A DNA stretch of 64,000 bases from Nocardia sp. NBC_00508. Its GTDB lineage: Bacteria > Actinomycetota > Actinomycetes > Mycobacteriales > Mycobacteriaceae. The DNA lies in assembly GCF_036346875.1 (NCBI RefSeq), contig NZ_CP107852.1:2480001-2544000 (forward strand), written 5' to 3'. Positions 45,239-53,270 of this stretch are shown here, piece after piece; within the stretch, counting starts at the first letter, position 1; every line of letters starts with the position of its first letter. Position numbers and translations under genes: made by a program. Below the pieces are notes generated by a model. The model ran no database searches and was not told the origin of the DNA. It saw only the letters and a list, made by a program, of their open reading frames with translations.

Positions 45239-46030
45239 CTAGGGCATCCACCTTCCTCCGGGCAGGGATTCGACCAGGGCCGAAATCGCCTGCGCGATCC
45301 GGTGATCGGAGCCCGGGGTGAAGGTGGACCAGACCCGACGGTCCGCGGCGGCGCCGGGGCTGGCCGCGATACGACCCCGCGTGGTGTCGTACACGGCCAC
45401 TGCCCCGGACGATCGAAGAGTCGCCCCGTCCTCGTGGGCGTAGGCGACGATTTCGGCGTGCGCCTGGCAGCTGGACATGGCGAGACCGAATTCGATCGCG
45501 TCGCGCTGGTCGACCACGCCGAGCGCGTACACCGCCTGGGTGAAATCGCTGGACGAGGTCGCGCCGTCGAGGCGGTCGCGCAATTCCTCGGACAGCGCGC
45601 TGAAGCTGGTGATCTCGGCGGGCGGGCAGCTGCCGAGCGCGGCGAGCACCGGGCGGGCGAGCGCCGCGCCGTCGTCGTCGGCCCAGGCCGTGCGTACGTC
45701 GAAGGCGTCGCCGGTGCGGACAGCCACCGCGTGCGCGCTGCCCCGGCGCGCCAAACAGACGCGCACCGGACCGGTTTCGGTGTAAATGCGGGCTACCAGT
45801 TCACGATCGGGCTGGGCCAAGGCGTGCAGAGCGGCGGCGAGTTCGGAGTCGAGTTCGTCGTAGCCGTCGACCAGCCCGGACGCACGCAACCCGGTGAGGG
45901 CCTGCCGCTGCGCTTCCTGCCAGGCCTCGGCCGAATCCTGCCGCGGGCCGACGCCCAGCACCAACGGCAGCGTCTGCACACCGACCAGGCCGGACGCCGC
46001 GAGCAGTCCATCGTTGGTCATCGTCGGCAT
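45239..46030 (-). CDS. espG: EspG-family PE/PPE chaperone
   Basis: A 263-aa cytosolic protein of the EspG family, which binds the tip of PPE proteins and keeps PE/PPE pairs soluble before secretion. It starts MPTMTNDGLLAASGLVGVQTLPLVLG and has an alternating beta/alpha pattern; weak family resemblance plus position directly after a PE/PPE pair support the call. ATG at 46030 follows GGGAGGAGG by about 6 bases. A 78-bp tandem repeat lies between it and the PPE gene. A second, clearer EspG gene is at 50391. Confidence 0.72.
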   Translation of the reverse strand: MPTMTNDGLLAASGLVGVQTLPLVLGVGPRQDSAEAWQEAQRQALTGLRASGLVDGYDELDSELAAALHALAQPDRELVARIYTETGPVRVCLARRGSAHAVAVRTGDAFDVRTAWADDDGAALARPVLAALGSCPPAEITSFSALSEELRDRLDGATSSSDFTQAVYALGVVDQRDAIEFGLAMSSCQAHAEIVAYAHEDGATLRSSGAVAVYDTTRGRIAASPGAAADRRVWSTFTPGSDHRIAQAISALVESLPGGRWMP

Positions 46031-46055
46031 ACCGGCCTCCTCCCCCGTGGCGCGG

Positions 46056-46310
46056 ACGCAACGCCGCCTCGCTGACGCGCCGCCGCGCCGCACCCCCTGG
46101 TGCTGTGCTCGATGGCCCGCTCGCCGCAATCGGGGACAGCACCGCCTCGCTGGCGCACAGTCGTGCCGCACCCTTTGGTGCAGTGCTCGATGGCCCGCTC
46201 GCCACAATCGGACGCAACGCCGCCTCGCTGGCGCACGGTCGCGCCGCGCCCGCTGGTGCTGTGCTCGATGGCTCTCTCGCTGTGATCGATCACGGTGCCG
46301 CCTCGGTATG
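46056..46310. repeat. 78-bp tandem repeat between PPE and espG genes
   Basis: CCGCCTCGCTG recurs at 46064, 46142 and 46220, and a diverged copy (CCGCCTCGGT) at 46298, an exact 78-bp period. The last partial unit runs into the 3' end of the PPE gene, whose stop is at 46290. As 78 is 26 codons, long frames run through the array on the minus strand (repeating CGERAIEHSTRGCG-type peptides), but these lack start signals and are not credible genes. Confidence 0.88.
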
Positions 46311-47270
46311 TGCCGACTCCGGCCGCGCGGCTTGTTCGGGTGCTGCGCCCAGCACCGGCGGCGCCGCTTCGACACCCGTCTCGATCTGCAGGCCCTCGCC
46401 GGGACGCGGTGCCGCGGGCGCTCCCGCGCGGGCGGCACGTTCGGTGTCGCCCGCGGCCATGCCGGGAGCCATCGCACCGGGCACCATCCGGCTCGCCGCG
46501 TTGTCGGTGACGACCGGAGTCGGCTCCACCGGAACAACTTCCGGCGCGGCCACTGATTGCGACACCGTCTGAGCGTGGTAAGCGGTCTTCGCGCGCGGCA
46601 TGGACAGCCCGACCCGGTTCGGCATGCCGCCGATGCGAGGGAAGCCCGCAGCGGCTACCGCAGCGGTGGTGGCCTGGTTCCCGCCTGCCTCGGCCTCCAG
46701 CGCCGCGGCGCTCGCGATGACCGGCGGGTGCTGCTGTTCCCATGGCGTGGCCAGCGGTGTGGCGGCCGCCTCATAGCTCTGCATCACCCGAGCCGCGTTC
46801 GCCTTCGCCAGGTCCTGTTCGGAATCGACCTGAGCCGCGGCCGCCACCAGCGGTGCGCCCAGGGCGGCACCCGCCTGCTCGATCCCGCGCTTCGCCGCTT
46901 CCAGTGCGGCGATCTCGACGACGTGCGGCATGGCAAGGCGCGCCACCTCGTGGGCGACCGCCTGCGCACCCGCCTTCGCGGCGTTCTGGCCGGCCGCCGC
47001 GGCGGCGTCGACCAGCCAGTCACGCAGCTTGGTGATGCGCTCCAGCACGGCTTCGCTTTCGCCGGACCGCCACGACTCACGGATCTTCGCCACGATCTGG
47101 TCGTATTCCACGACGGCCGCGCCGAAACTCGCGGCGAGCTTCGCCCATGCCGTGCTCGCGTCGGCCATCGGCGCGGCACCGGGTCCTGTGGTCAGATCCC
47201 GCGCCAATTGTTCGGTTGGCCTGGCCTGCCAGACCACACCGGTGAATCCGATTACCGGTGGTTCGACCAT
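46290..47270 (-). CDS. PPE-family-like ESX substrate
   Basis: A 326-aa protein beginning MVEPPVIGFTGVVWQARPTEQ, which is like the actinobacterial PPE helical domain start. A helical body follows, with WRSGES in place of the WxG turn (near residue 67). The C-terminal third is Ala/Pro/Glu-rich and disordered-looking. PPE proteins are secreted as heterodimers with PE proteins and need EspG. The PE-like gene ends 12 bases upstream and an EspG gene follows, giving the standard PE-PPE-EspG order. The last codons coincide with the final partial 78-bp repeat unit. Confidence 0.8.
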   Translation of the reverse strand: MVEPPVIGFTGVVWQARPTEQLARDLTTGPGAAPMADASTAWAKLAASFGAAVVEYDQIVAKIRESWRSGESEAVLERITKLRDWLVDAAAAAGQNAAKAGAQAVAHEVARLAMPHVVEIAALEAAKRGIEQAGAALGAPLVAAAAQVDSEQDLAKANAARVMQSYEAAATPLATPWEQQHPPVIASAAALEAEAGGNQATTAAVAAAGFPRIGGMPNRVGLSMPRAKTAYHAQTVSQSVAAPEVVPVEPTPVVTDNAASRMVPGAMAPGMAAGDTERAARAGAPAAPRPGEGLQIETGVEAAPPVLGAAPEQAARPESAHTEAAP

Positions 47271-47282
47271 GCGCGCTCCGTG

Positions 47283-47576
47283 TCAGTTCGCTCCGAAGCC
47301 GGCGGCATTGTCGTCGTCCATCCGCACCAGCACATCGGTGTGGGAACGCAACGCCGCGGCCAGTTTTCGAATCTCCAGCACTCCGTCGGACGCGGCCTCG
47401 TCATAGGAGGACGCGACACCGCGCAACGTCTCCGCCGCGCGACCGGACACTTCGTCCGAGCCCGCGGGCTCGACGGCCAGCGCGGGCATGCTCAGCCGCA
47501 GATCGCTTTCCAGACGCGCGGCGAGCGCGTCCAGGTCTGCGGCGGACTTGCGGGCCAGGGTCGGATCGAATTCCAT
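47283..47576 (-). CDS. PE-like partner of the PPE protein
   Basis: A 97-aa two-helix protein with no signal peptide, ending VRMDDDNAAGFGAN. It begins MEFDPTLARKSAADLDALAARLES and lies directly upstream of the PPE gene, where the PE partner gene is found in other ESX loci. It has no classic Pro-Glu start, so it is PE-like by position and helix pattern only. No YxxxD/E signal is found. AGGAGG precedes ATG at 47576. The preceding gene stops 13 bases upstream. Confidence 0.7.
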   Translation of the reverse strand: MEFDPTLARKSAADLDALAARLESDLRLSMPALAVEPAGSDEVSGRAAETLRGVASSYDEAASDGVLEIRKLAAALRSHTDVLVRMDDDNAAGFGAN

Positions 47577-47588
47577 GACGTCCTCCTG

Positions 47589-48869
47589 TCAGAGGGTGAG
47601 CGACTTGTCCGGTGGCTCGGAGTCCAGTGGTTCGGAGACCCGTTCGGCCGCGCCGACCACCGGCAGCGAGGCGCCCTCGATTTCCCCCACGACCTCGTTG
47701 CCGTGCTGCTCGGTGACCAGTAGTCCACGCATACCGTCGGTGGTTTGCTCGCCCGAGCGCGCCATGCTCGCGGCCCCAGCCGCGCCTGCCATCGGCACCA
47801 TGCCCGGACCGGAACCCATGCCACGCATCGCCGAAGCCGACGTGGTGGAAGCGCCTTCGGCGGCAGGCATGCTCGTGCCTGCGGCGCCGAACGATCCCGC
47901 TCCGCGCGCGCCCGCCCACGGGGTCAGTTGACGCGCAGGAGTTCCCGCTGCGCCGGCCGCACCGACGCCCGCCCCGAGGGGACCAGCACCTGCCACGCCG
48001 TCCGGGTGCTCGCCGTCCTTCAGCCGCTCCCGGTCCTTGTCGGCGTCCGAGATCGACTTCGGCACGTTCAACGCGGTCTGCGCGGCTTGCAACGCCTGCG
48101 CGCCGGTGGTCGCCATCTGCGTCAGCGGGCCGAGCAGCTGCATGAGCTGCGACACCGTCTGCATCGGGTCCACGTTCTCGGGCGCGTTGGTGACCGGCAC
48201 TTTCTGCCCGGTCTTCGTCATCTCCGCGCTGTGCACGGTGAGTTCGCCGCGGGTCTTGGCGACGACGGTCGTTGCCTCGGCGAGCGTTTCGGTGGTCAGC
48301 GCGACCACGAAGAGCTGGCCGCCGGGGGTGCCGAGGAACGGCGCCGACGCGGCGAGCGAGGTCATGAACTTCGTGATGATCGCCGCCATCAGGCTCGCGC
48401 CCTGGAACACCGATCCCGCGGCCGCCGTGGTACCGGCCGAGGTCGCCGCGCTCTGGCTCGCGACCGCAGTGCCGTCGCTCGCCGCCTGGCCTGCCTTCTC
48501 CGCCGCCGATGTCGCGCCCATGCTCTGCCACAGCTGCATCACGACCTGCAGCGCCGAGGTGCCGAGCTGCATCGCGGTCTGCACCACGGTGGAGACCTGG
48601 GACAACACTTGCGCCGGGTCGAGCTGCGGCGCGGCGGGCAACTGCCCGGTGCCGAAGCTGCTCGCCAGATCGGTGAGCGGCTTGGCCAGCAGGGAGAGGT
48701 CGATCACCGGCAGCGGCGGAAACTCCGGCAGCGGCGGAAAACCCGAGATCTCCGGCAGCGGCGGTAGACCCATGTCCTTCAGAACATCGTTGACCGGCCG
48801 GTCGAGCATGGGCGCCACCGCGCTCTGGCGGAGCAGATCCAGAATGGACTGGTCGAGCGGGGCACTCAT
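47589..48869 (-). CDS. Candidate ESX substrate (EspB/EspA-like), 426 aa
   Basis: A 426-aa protein without a signal peptide. An opening proline-rich stretch (GLPPLPEISGFPPLPEF) leads to a long helical region (about 75-265) containing many Ala/Gln. A Gly/Ala/Met-rich C-terminal region of about 130 aa follows, resembling the flexible ends of EspB or EspA. The ATG at 48869 overlaps the stop of the EspC-like gene (ATGA), and it is followed by the PE/PPE pair. In mycobacteria EspC is co-encoded with EspA. I infer a secreted ESX partner; the family is not certain. Confidence 0.55.
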   Translation of the reverse strand: MSAPLDQSILDLLRQSAVAPMLDRPVNDVLKDMGLPPLPEISGFPPLPEFPPLPVIDLSLLAKPLTDLASSFGTGQLPAAPQLDPAQVLSQVSTVVQTAMQLGTSALQVVMQLWQSMGATSAAEKAGQAASDGTAVASQSAATSAGTTAAAGSVFQGASLMAAIITKFMTSLAASAPFLGTPGGQLFVVALTTETLAEATTVVAKTRGELTVHSAEMTKTGQKVPVTNAPENVDPMQTVSQLMQLLGPLTQMATTGAQALQAAQTALNVPKSISDADKDRERLKDGEHPDGVAGAGPLGAGVGAAGAAGTPARQLTPWAGARGAGSFGAAGTSMPAAEGASTTSASAMRGMGSGPGMVPMAGAAGAASMARSGEQTTDGMRGLLVTEQHGNEVVGEIEGASLPVVGAAERVSEPLDSEPPDKSLTL

Positions 48870-49183
48870 ATCGATGTGCTGATCGACCCGAAGTCGCTGG
48901 CCGAGGCGTCATCGGTGAGGTCGTAGGTCGCGGCGCTCTCGTGCGCGGCCACCGCGGTCATGCCGTGCACATGCGCCAGCTCGGCGACCGACATCATGTT
49001 GTTGGCCTGCGCAAAGGCGAAGGCGGCGAGGAAATCCTGCCCGATCAGGCCGAAAACCGGGATGGCCGCGGCGATGGTGGCCGCTTGGTCGGCCGCGCCC
49101 GCCGCCGCGACATCGACGGCCATGGCCGCCGAAGCGTCGCCGTATCCGCGGATGGCGTCGGAAACTACAACGATCTCGTTCAT
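48866..49183 (-). CDS. EspC/EspF-like small ESX substrate (DUF2580 type)
   Basis: A 105-aa helical protein of the type annotated as type VII secretion target (EspC/DUF2580). It begins MNEIVVVSDAIRGYGDASAAMAVD and ends with HESAATYDLTDDASA, which contains YDLTD, a match to the YxxxD/E secretion signal. ATG at 49183 is behind GGAGGTTCCC; a longer frame from 49207 lacks such support. Its stop overlaps the start of the 426-aa candidate substrate, so they are a coupled pair. Together they look like EspC with an EspA/B-like partner. Confidence 0.78.
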   Translation of the reverse strand: MNEIVVVSDAIRGYGDASAAMAVDVAAAGAADQAATIAAAIPVFGLIGQDFLAAFAFAQANNMMSVAELAHVHGMTAVAAHESAATYDLTDDASASDFGSISTSI

Positions 49184-49312
49184 CGGGAACCTCCGCTGCC
49201 GGAACATGATTGGCCCGCTCTTTTCAAATGTACCGGATCATCCCACCAGTCGGTCCGGTAATATTTCGTAAACACCGGTAGACAATTCCATGACATTTCA
49301 GGCACCTAATTC

Positions 49313-49636
49313 CTACGCGTATTCGGCTGCTTCTTCGTTGAAGCTGGTCACCAGCGCGCCGCGCTCGGCGAACGCCCCGCGGGCCGCCGCCGCCGCTGTG
49401 CTCACCAAGATCCGCTCGAACTCGGCGGGCGACAGTTTCGTGATCGCGCCGGACAGTTCGAGATCCACGAGCGCGCCGTTGCCGTCGACCACAGCGGTGA
49501 CCGACCCATCGGGTGAGGTCTCACGCACACGGACCGCGGCCATCTGGTCGGCCAGATCGCGCATTCGGTTGAGCTGACGGTTAACTCGCGCCTCGAGCGC
49601 GTCCATTGCCTCGTTCATACCGACCGCCTCGTTCAT
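49313..49636 (-). CDS. espL: EspL-like YbaB/EbfC family protein
   Basis: A 107-aa protein of the YbaB/EbfC family of small dimeric nucleoid-associated proteins. It matches the EspL type found in ESX-1 loci. The body reads VNRQLNRMRDLADQMAAVRVRETSPDGSVTAVVDGNGALVDLEL, with a helix at each end. Its ATG at 49636 overlaps the stop of the EspH-like gene (ATGA). An 18-bp duplication supplies a second in-frame ATG at 49618. EspL in M. tuberculosis is needed for stable EspE/F-type proteins, but the function here is only inferred from context. Confidence 0.75.
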   Translation of the reverse strand: MNEAVGMNEAMDALEARVNRQLNRMRDLADQMAAVRVRETSPDGSVTAVVDGNGALVDLELSGAITKLSPAEFERILVSTAAAAARGAFAERGALVTSFNEEAAEYA

Positions 49637-49638
49637 AC
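49596..49638. repeat. 18-bp tandem duplication at the espL start
   Basis: GCCTCGTTCATACCGACC is repeated directly (two 18-bp copies, the first slightly diverged at its edge), so two in-frame ATGs lie 18 bases apart (49636 and 49618). The duplicated peptide is MNEAVG-MNEA. Either start gives an intact EspL-like domain. Confidence 0.6.
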
Positions 49639-49947
49639 CGACCTGAGCCAGCTCTCCGGCTCGACCTCGTACTCGGCCTCGTCCACCAACTCCTGCCGCG
49701 CAACATCTTCCGGCTTGGGCAAGCCGGTCAATGCCAGAACTTCGCTGGTGAGCCCAGCCGCTTCCAATTCCGCCCTGCGAGCAAGCCCAGCGCGATTCGC
49801 CGATTGTTTGCATAATCTCAGGATTTCCCGCGCCAACTCGCCTGGCTCGCGCCGTAATTCCCCAGGTTCGACCGTAATACGGACCGGCAGTCCCTGTTCG
49901 GTGGTCTCAACCGAGATCGAGCCACTCCTGGACGCTGCTTTCCACAT
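49633..49947 (-). CDS. espH: EspH-like protein
   Basis: A roughly 104-aa cytosolic protein resembling the conserved part of EspH (ESX-1). Shared features are GSISVETTEQGLPVRITVEPGE, an ELAREILRL helix with many Ala/Arg, and LTGLPKPEDVARQE, where mycobacterial EspH has LNLPTPEEAAA. The acidic N-terminal region of EspH is missing. I use ATG at 49947 because GAGGGG lies close upstream; ATG at 49959 is also possible. EspH is linked to secretion of EspE/F. It is coupled to the following YbaB-like gene. Confidence 0.6.
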   Translation of the reverse strand: MWKAASRSGSISVETTEQGLPVRITVEPGELRREPGELAREILRLCKQSANRAGLARRAELEAAGLTSEVLALTGLPKPEDVARQELVDEAEYEVEPESWLRSV

Positions 49948-50390
49948 GGCACCCCTCATCCGCTCGTCGTACTTGCCAGTGTACGACCCGTTACCGACAA
50001 GTAGCACCCACATTTCTCGAGGCCCGGCCACACCCGAGCACTTCGATCACGAAAATGATCTCGGCGTTTCGAAATTGATCATGGTAGCGATCCTGCCCTT
50101 GCCCCACCGCGATAGAGGTTTTCACCTCATCGCGTACCTGCCATATCCCGCCGAGTCGCGCCAGCCGATTCAGCAATTATCGTCATAGGACCTGAACGCA
50201 CAGTGAAGACGACTGGAACGGGGAGGCCATACTCCTTCAATTCTTCCAACGGACCACGAACTCCAGATCGGTGAATCGCCAGGACACGCGTATTGGTCCG
50301 CAACGTGTTTCGACACCGATTGCGTGATCGCCGATGTGTTCGATCGACTCCACATTGCGCGTCCGGAAGCGGAGGCCCCGGCCTGCTCGG
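49948..50390. other. Spacer between EspG and EspH-like genes
   Basis: A 443-bp interval on the minus-strand operon. It contains the espG remnant near 50170-50295. The rest has lower GC and scattered short frames that I cannot support as genes. A promoter for the EspH-like/EspL pair may be here, but no clear -35/-10 pair was found. Confidence 0.4.
50170..50295 (-). pseudogene. Frameshifted remnant of an EspG-like gene
   Basis: On the minus strand, codons from GTG at 50287 read VSWRFTDLEFVVRWKN then stop at 50237. This closely matches the start of the intact EspG protein just upstream (TWKFTDIEFFVLWE). Skipping two bases after RW continues as ELKEYGLPVPVVFTVR, matching the intact EGHAKDALPPPLVFTSR. 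The homology then fades near 50180. It is a decayed tandem copy of espG. Confidence 0.65.
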
Positions 50391-51173
50391 CTACCGGCGT
50401 TCGTCCTTGATTGCACGGACCACAGCGGCGACCTCGGTGTTGATCATCGCGGTCAATCGAGCGGCGTCGGCGCCGGCCGCGACGGACGGAAGACTGGGAG
50501 TGCTCGCGTAGCGGCCGTCGTCCACCACGTCGCGCCAGCGGATCTCCCGGCGCGTGACGCCGCGCGGCCCGAACACCGAGCTGCCCTGGATCACCGCGAT
50601 GGTCCCGATCGTGGTGGCCTCGGCCCCGAGGAACTTCTCCGACCGGTACGCGACGGTGTCGTCGAACGAATCCTCCACCGCGGATTCGCCGTACGCGTAG
50701 TCCATGTCGGAGCCGCTGTCCGTGGCGAGCACAACCTCCGGCAGCTTGCCCGCTCCTGCTTCCGGCATCCGCGCGACCACCGCATCGGCGAGTCCCACCG
50801 CGGTACACTCTGTCACTTCGAATCCGCCACTGTGCCAAATGGTTTCCCCCGGCAGCTGCTTGACGACGTATCCGGCGTCGCCGCGTCGCGCCGCGAGCAA
50901 GCGGACGCACTTCGTCGGATCGTCACGGTCCGTACCGTCCCAGCCATCCACCACGATGCGGATGTCCGGCCCGGCGAACGTCTCGAGGACCGCGCCGAAG
51001 GTGTGCTCCACCTTGTCCCGCAACGCTTCCCGAGTGCTGCTCTTTTCCAGCTCGAAGTCGTCGAGCAGCGGGGTGCGACTGGTGAAGACCAGCGGTGGCG
51101 GCAGCGCGTCCTTGGCGTGGCCCTCCCACAGCACGAAGAACTCGATGTCGGTGAACTTCCAGGTTCGCGTCAT
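50391..51173 (-). CDS. espG: EspG-family chaperone of PE/PPE-type substrates
   Basis: A 260-aa cytosolic EspG-family protein. Its start TWKFTDIEFFVLWEGHAKDALPPPLVFTSR has the W-x-F-T-D/E segment common to the family, and the C-terminal half has the beta-rich, Glu/Arg-ended pattern. ATG at 51173 overlaps the stop of the 618-aa WXG/PPE-like gene by ATGA, so it is probably the dedicated chaperone of that substrate. It is one of two EspG-type genes in this locus, plus a decayed third just downstream. Confidence 0.85.
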   Translation of the reverse strand: MTRTWKFTDIEFFVLWEGHAKDALPPPLVFTSRTPLLDDFELEKSSTREALRDKVEHTFGAVLETFAGPDIRIVVDGWDGTDRDDPTKCVRLLAARRGDAGYVVKQLPGETIWHSGGFEVTECTAVGLADAVVARMPEAGAGKLPEVVLATDSGSDMDYAYGESAVEDSFDDTVAYRSEKFLGAEATTIGTIAVIQGSSVFGPRGVTRREIRWRDVVDDGRYASTPSLPSVAAGADAARLTAMINTEVAAVVRAIKDERR

Positions 51174-53026
51174 TTCTCCACGACCGGCTTGACGACACGC
51201 GGCGCATCGCCGAGCGCTTCTTCCAGGTGCTCGGTGGAGTCGAGGAACGTCGCTCGCTTGTGTCCCTGGCCGCCATCTCCCGCGCCTCGGCCCGCGGCTC
51301 CCGCGGCTCCGGGTGAACCGGGCATGCCCGCCGTCGGCGCCATGCCCGCACCACGGCCTACCGCCGTGCCTTCCACCGCGGCGGTGGCCGTGCTCGCACG
51401 CGGGAACAGTTTGGCGGCCTGCGTGAGGTCCTTGCCGACCGGCGCGCCCGGACCCGCGGCCCCGGGACCGGGTCCACCGGTGCCTTTCGGCAACCCGGTC
51501 TTTGGGTCGATCTCGGTGCCCGGCATCGTGGGTAAGCCCGCACGTTGACGATCCTGCAACGCCTGTTGCGCGGCCTGCTGGGCGGCCTGCATCGCTTGCT
51601 GGAGGCCCTGCTGTCCGGCCGCCATAGCCTGCTGCATCGCCTGCTGGCCCTGCTGTGCGGCCTGCTGTGCGGCCTGCTGCGCCTGCTGCTGCCGCGCGGT
51701 GGCCTGCTGCTCCCGCTGGAATTGGGCGGCATCCTGCTGCTGCCGGCGCGCCGCGGCCTGTTGCTCCCGCTGGAACTGCAGCGCTTCCTGCTGCTGCTGG
51801 CGTGCTGCGGCTTCGGCCCGGCGTTGCGCGTCCGCTTGCGCTTTCGTCTGCGACGTTCCCGGACCGGGGCCGGTGATCCCGGGGCCGGGAGCGATACCAG
51901 GACCTGGGGCGATGCCAGGACCGGGCTGCCCAGGACCGGGCTGCCCAGGACCAGGACCGGGCCCCTGGGGGGCGGTGACGGGAGTCAGCGCGGCGGGCAG
52001 TAGCGGAATCGCGTTGCTGGACGCGGTGATACCCGGCGCGTAGAAGGTGCTGAACGCGGTCCTGGCCTTCGGCAGCAGCTCGTCCCTGGCGTAAGGCTTG
52101 CCGACGTTCGCCCAGGGAGTGTGCGGCATGTTGATCTTGGTGGCCCACAGCCATCCCGAGGTGTACATGAGGTTGTCGCCGACCAGCCGCATATCGCCGG
52201 TCAGCTCGGTGACATTGCCCTGGTACGCGGTTGCCGCGGTGATCGCGCCCGCTGCGCCGTCGCCGGTCCACGAACCGTTCGACTGCAGCTGGGTCAGCTG
52301 ATTCTTGAGGTTGGTGAAGACCGTTTCGAGCCGGTCGGCCATCCACTTCCAGGTGCCTGCCGCATCGGTCACTTCCGAAGCGTGGTCGCCGATGGACTGG
52401 CCCAGGCTGTAGTAGGTGTTGTACTCCAGCGCATAGGCGTTCTCGACGCGCACCGAGTTCTCGTCCCAGTGCTCGTCGCGCTGTGCGCTGTCGCGCGGCC
52501 GGTCCGGAGCCCGCTCCGGTGTCACCGCCGCGGTGTCCCGCTCCCGCGACGAGCTGACGTTTCGAAGACGCTCGTTCATGGCGGGTAGTTCGCTCCCGCT
52601 CGTCCAGTCCGGTCTTTGGGTCTCACCGGCGTCCGGCACGTGTGGAAAGTCCTGCCACTCGCCCCACCGTCCGTTCTTGATCCGGGTGAACGCCGCCTCC
52701 GAATCGGTCTCGCCGTCCCGGTACAACCGGCCCGCGGCGACGAACGTCTCCCCCATCTCGCTGAGGATGTTCTTGTGGTCTTTCAGCCGATCGTCCAGAT
52801 CCCGACCGGCTTTGAAGAACTTGGACGCGAGCGCGGTGCCGGAACCCAGGTTCCCGAAACCCTGATAGTTCAGGACCCGCTCGACGGCGGTGTGCACGAT
52901 CCCCGCCATCGTGAGCGCGTCAGCGACATTGATCGCGGCGGTCTCCGCGACGCCGTGGTCCACCGTGATCTTGCCGTCACGGGCCAACCCTTGCAATCCC
53001 GTCCATGGGTTCACTCCGTCGCCCAC
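51170..53026 (-). CDS. Large WXG/PPE-like ESX substrate, 618 aa
   Basis: A 618-aa protein without signal peptide. Residues about 1-330 are mostly helical and contain an NGSWTGDGAAGA turn (W-T-G, near 252), the WXG/PPE hallmark. Residues about 335-375 are a Gly-Pro repeat (GPGPGQPGPGQPG). Residues about 380-485 are a Gln/Ala-rich helical region (QQAAQQAAQQGQQ). The tail is Gly/Pro-rich and ends STEHLEEALGDAPRVVKPVVEK, like the ends of actinobacterial PPE-type substrates. GTG at 53026 follows AGGAG. The downstream EspG overlaps by 4 bases, supporting secretion through this ESX system. Confidence 0.75.
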   Translation of the reverse strand: MGDGVNPWTGLQGLARDGKITVDHGVAETAAINVADALTMAGIVHTAVERVLNYQGFGNLGSGTALASKFFKAGRDLDDRLKDHKNILSEMGETFVAAGRLYRDGETDSEAAFTRIKNGRWGEWQDFPHVPDAGETQRPDWTSGSELPAMNERLRNVSSSRERDTAAVTPERAPDRPRDSAQRDEHWDENSVRVENAYALEYNTYYSLGQSIGDHASEVTDAAGTWKWMADRLETVFTNLKNQLTQLQSNGSWTGDGAAGAITAATAYQGNVTELTGDMRLVGDNLMYTSGWLWATKINMPHTPWANVGKPYARDELLPKARTAFSTFYAPGITASSNAIPLLPAALTPVTAPQGPGPGPGQPGPGQPGPGIAPGPGIAPGPGITGPGPGTSQTKAQADAQRRAEAAARQQQQEALQFQREQQAAARRQQQDAAQFQREQQATARQQQAQQAAQQAAQQGQQAMQQAMAAGQQGLQQAMQAAQQAAQQALQDRQRAGLPTMPGTEIDPKTGLPKGTGGPGPGAAGPGAPVGKDLTQAAKLFPRASTATAAVEGTAVGRGAGMAPTAGMPGSPGAAGAAGRGAGDGGQGHKRATFLDSTEHLEEALGDAPRVVKPVVEK

Positions 53027-53270
53027 AGGTCCTGCTCCTGCCTATCCGTCGCACGTCCTGTATCCCCAAGCTACATTCCTCGGGGCATACCCGGCGCGCC
53101 GTGTGGCCGATGATGCCGAGCCGGATTTACCCCGGCACAGAGCACCATCGTCTGATCATCCCATCCATGCTCTCGCCGCAACCTCTCCTTCCGGAACGAA
53201 GTGTCGAAGGTTCATCCGAACAACCGATGTCCAGCAAGTGACATCACCGTCCATCCTGAAGGCCGCTGGT
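53027..53270. other. Intergenic leader of the 618-aa substrate gene
   Basis: A 244-bp gap on the minus-strand gene row, between the zinc-ribbon gene and the 618-aa substrate gene. No gene is supportable. It probably contains the promoter of the substrate/EspG pair, separating it from the giant-protein transcript. Confidence 0.35.

Noticed and set aside
45801..46743. Repetitive minus-strand frames through the 78-bp array
   Set aside because: They follow from the repeat period being a multiple of three; no start site or conserved domain, and they overlap the PPE and EspG genes out of frame.
51540..51980. Tandem repeats in the 618-aa gene as an independent element
   Set aside because: They encode in-frame Gly-Pro and Gln-Ala low-complexity protein regions, so they belong to the gene.
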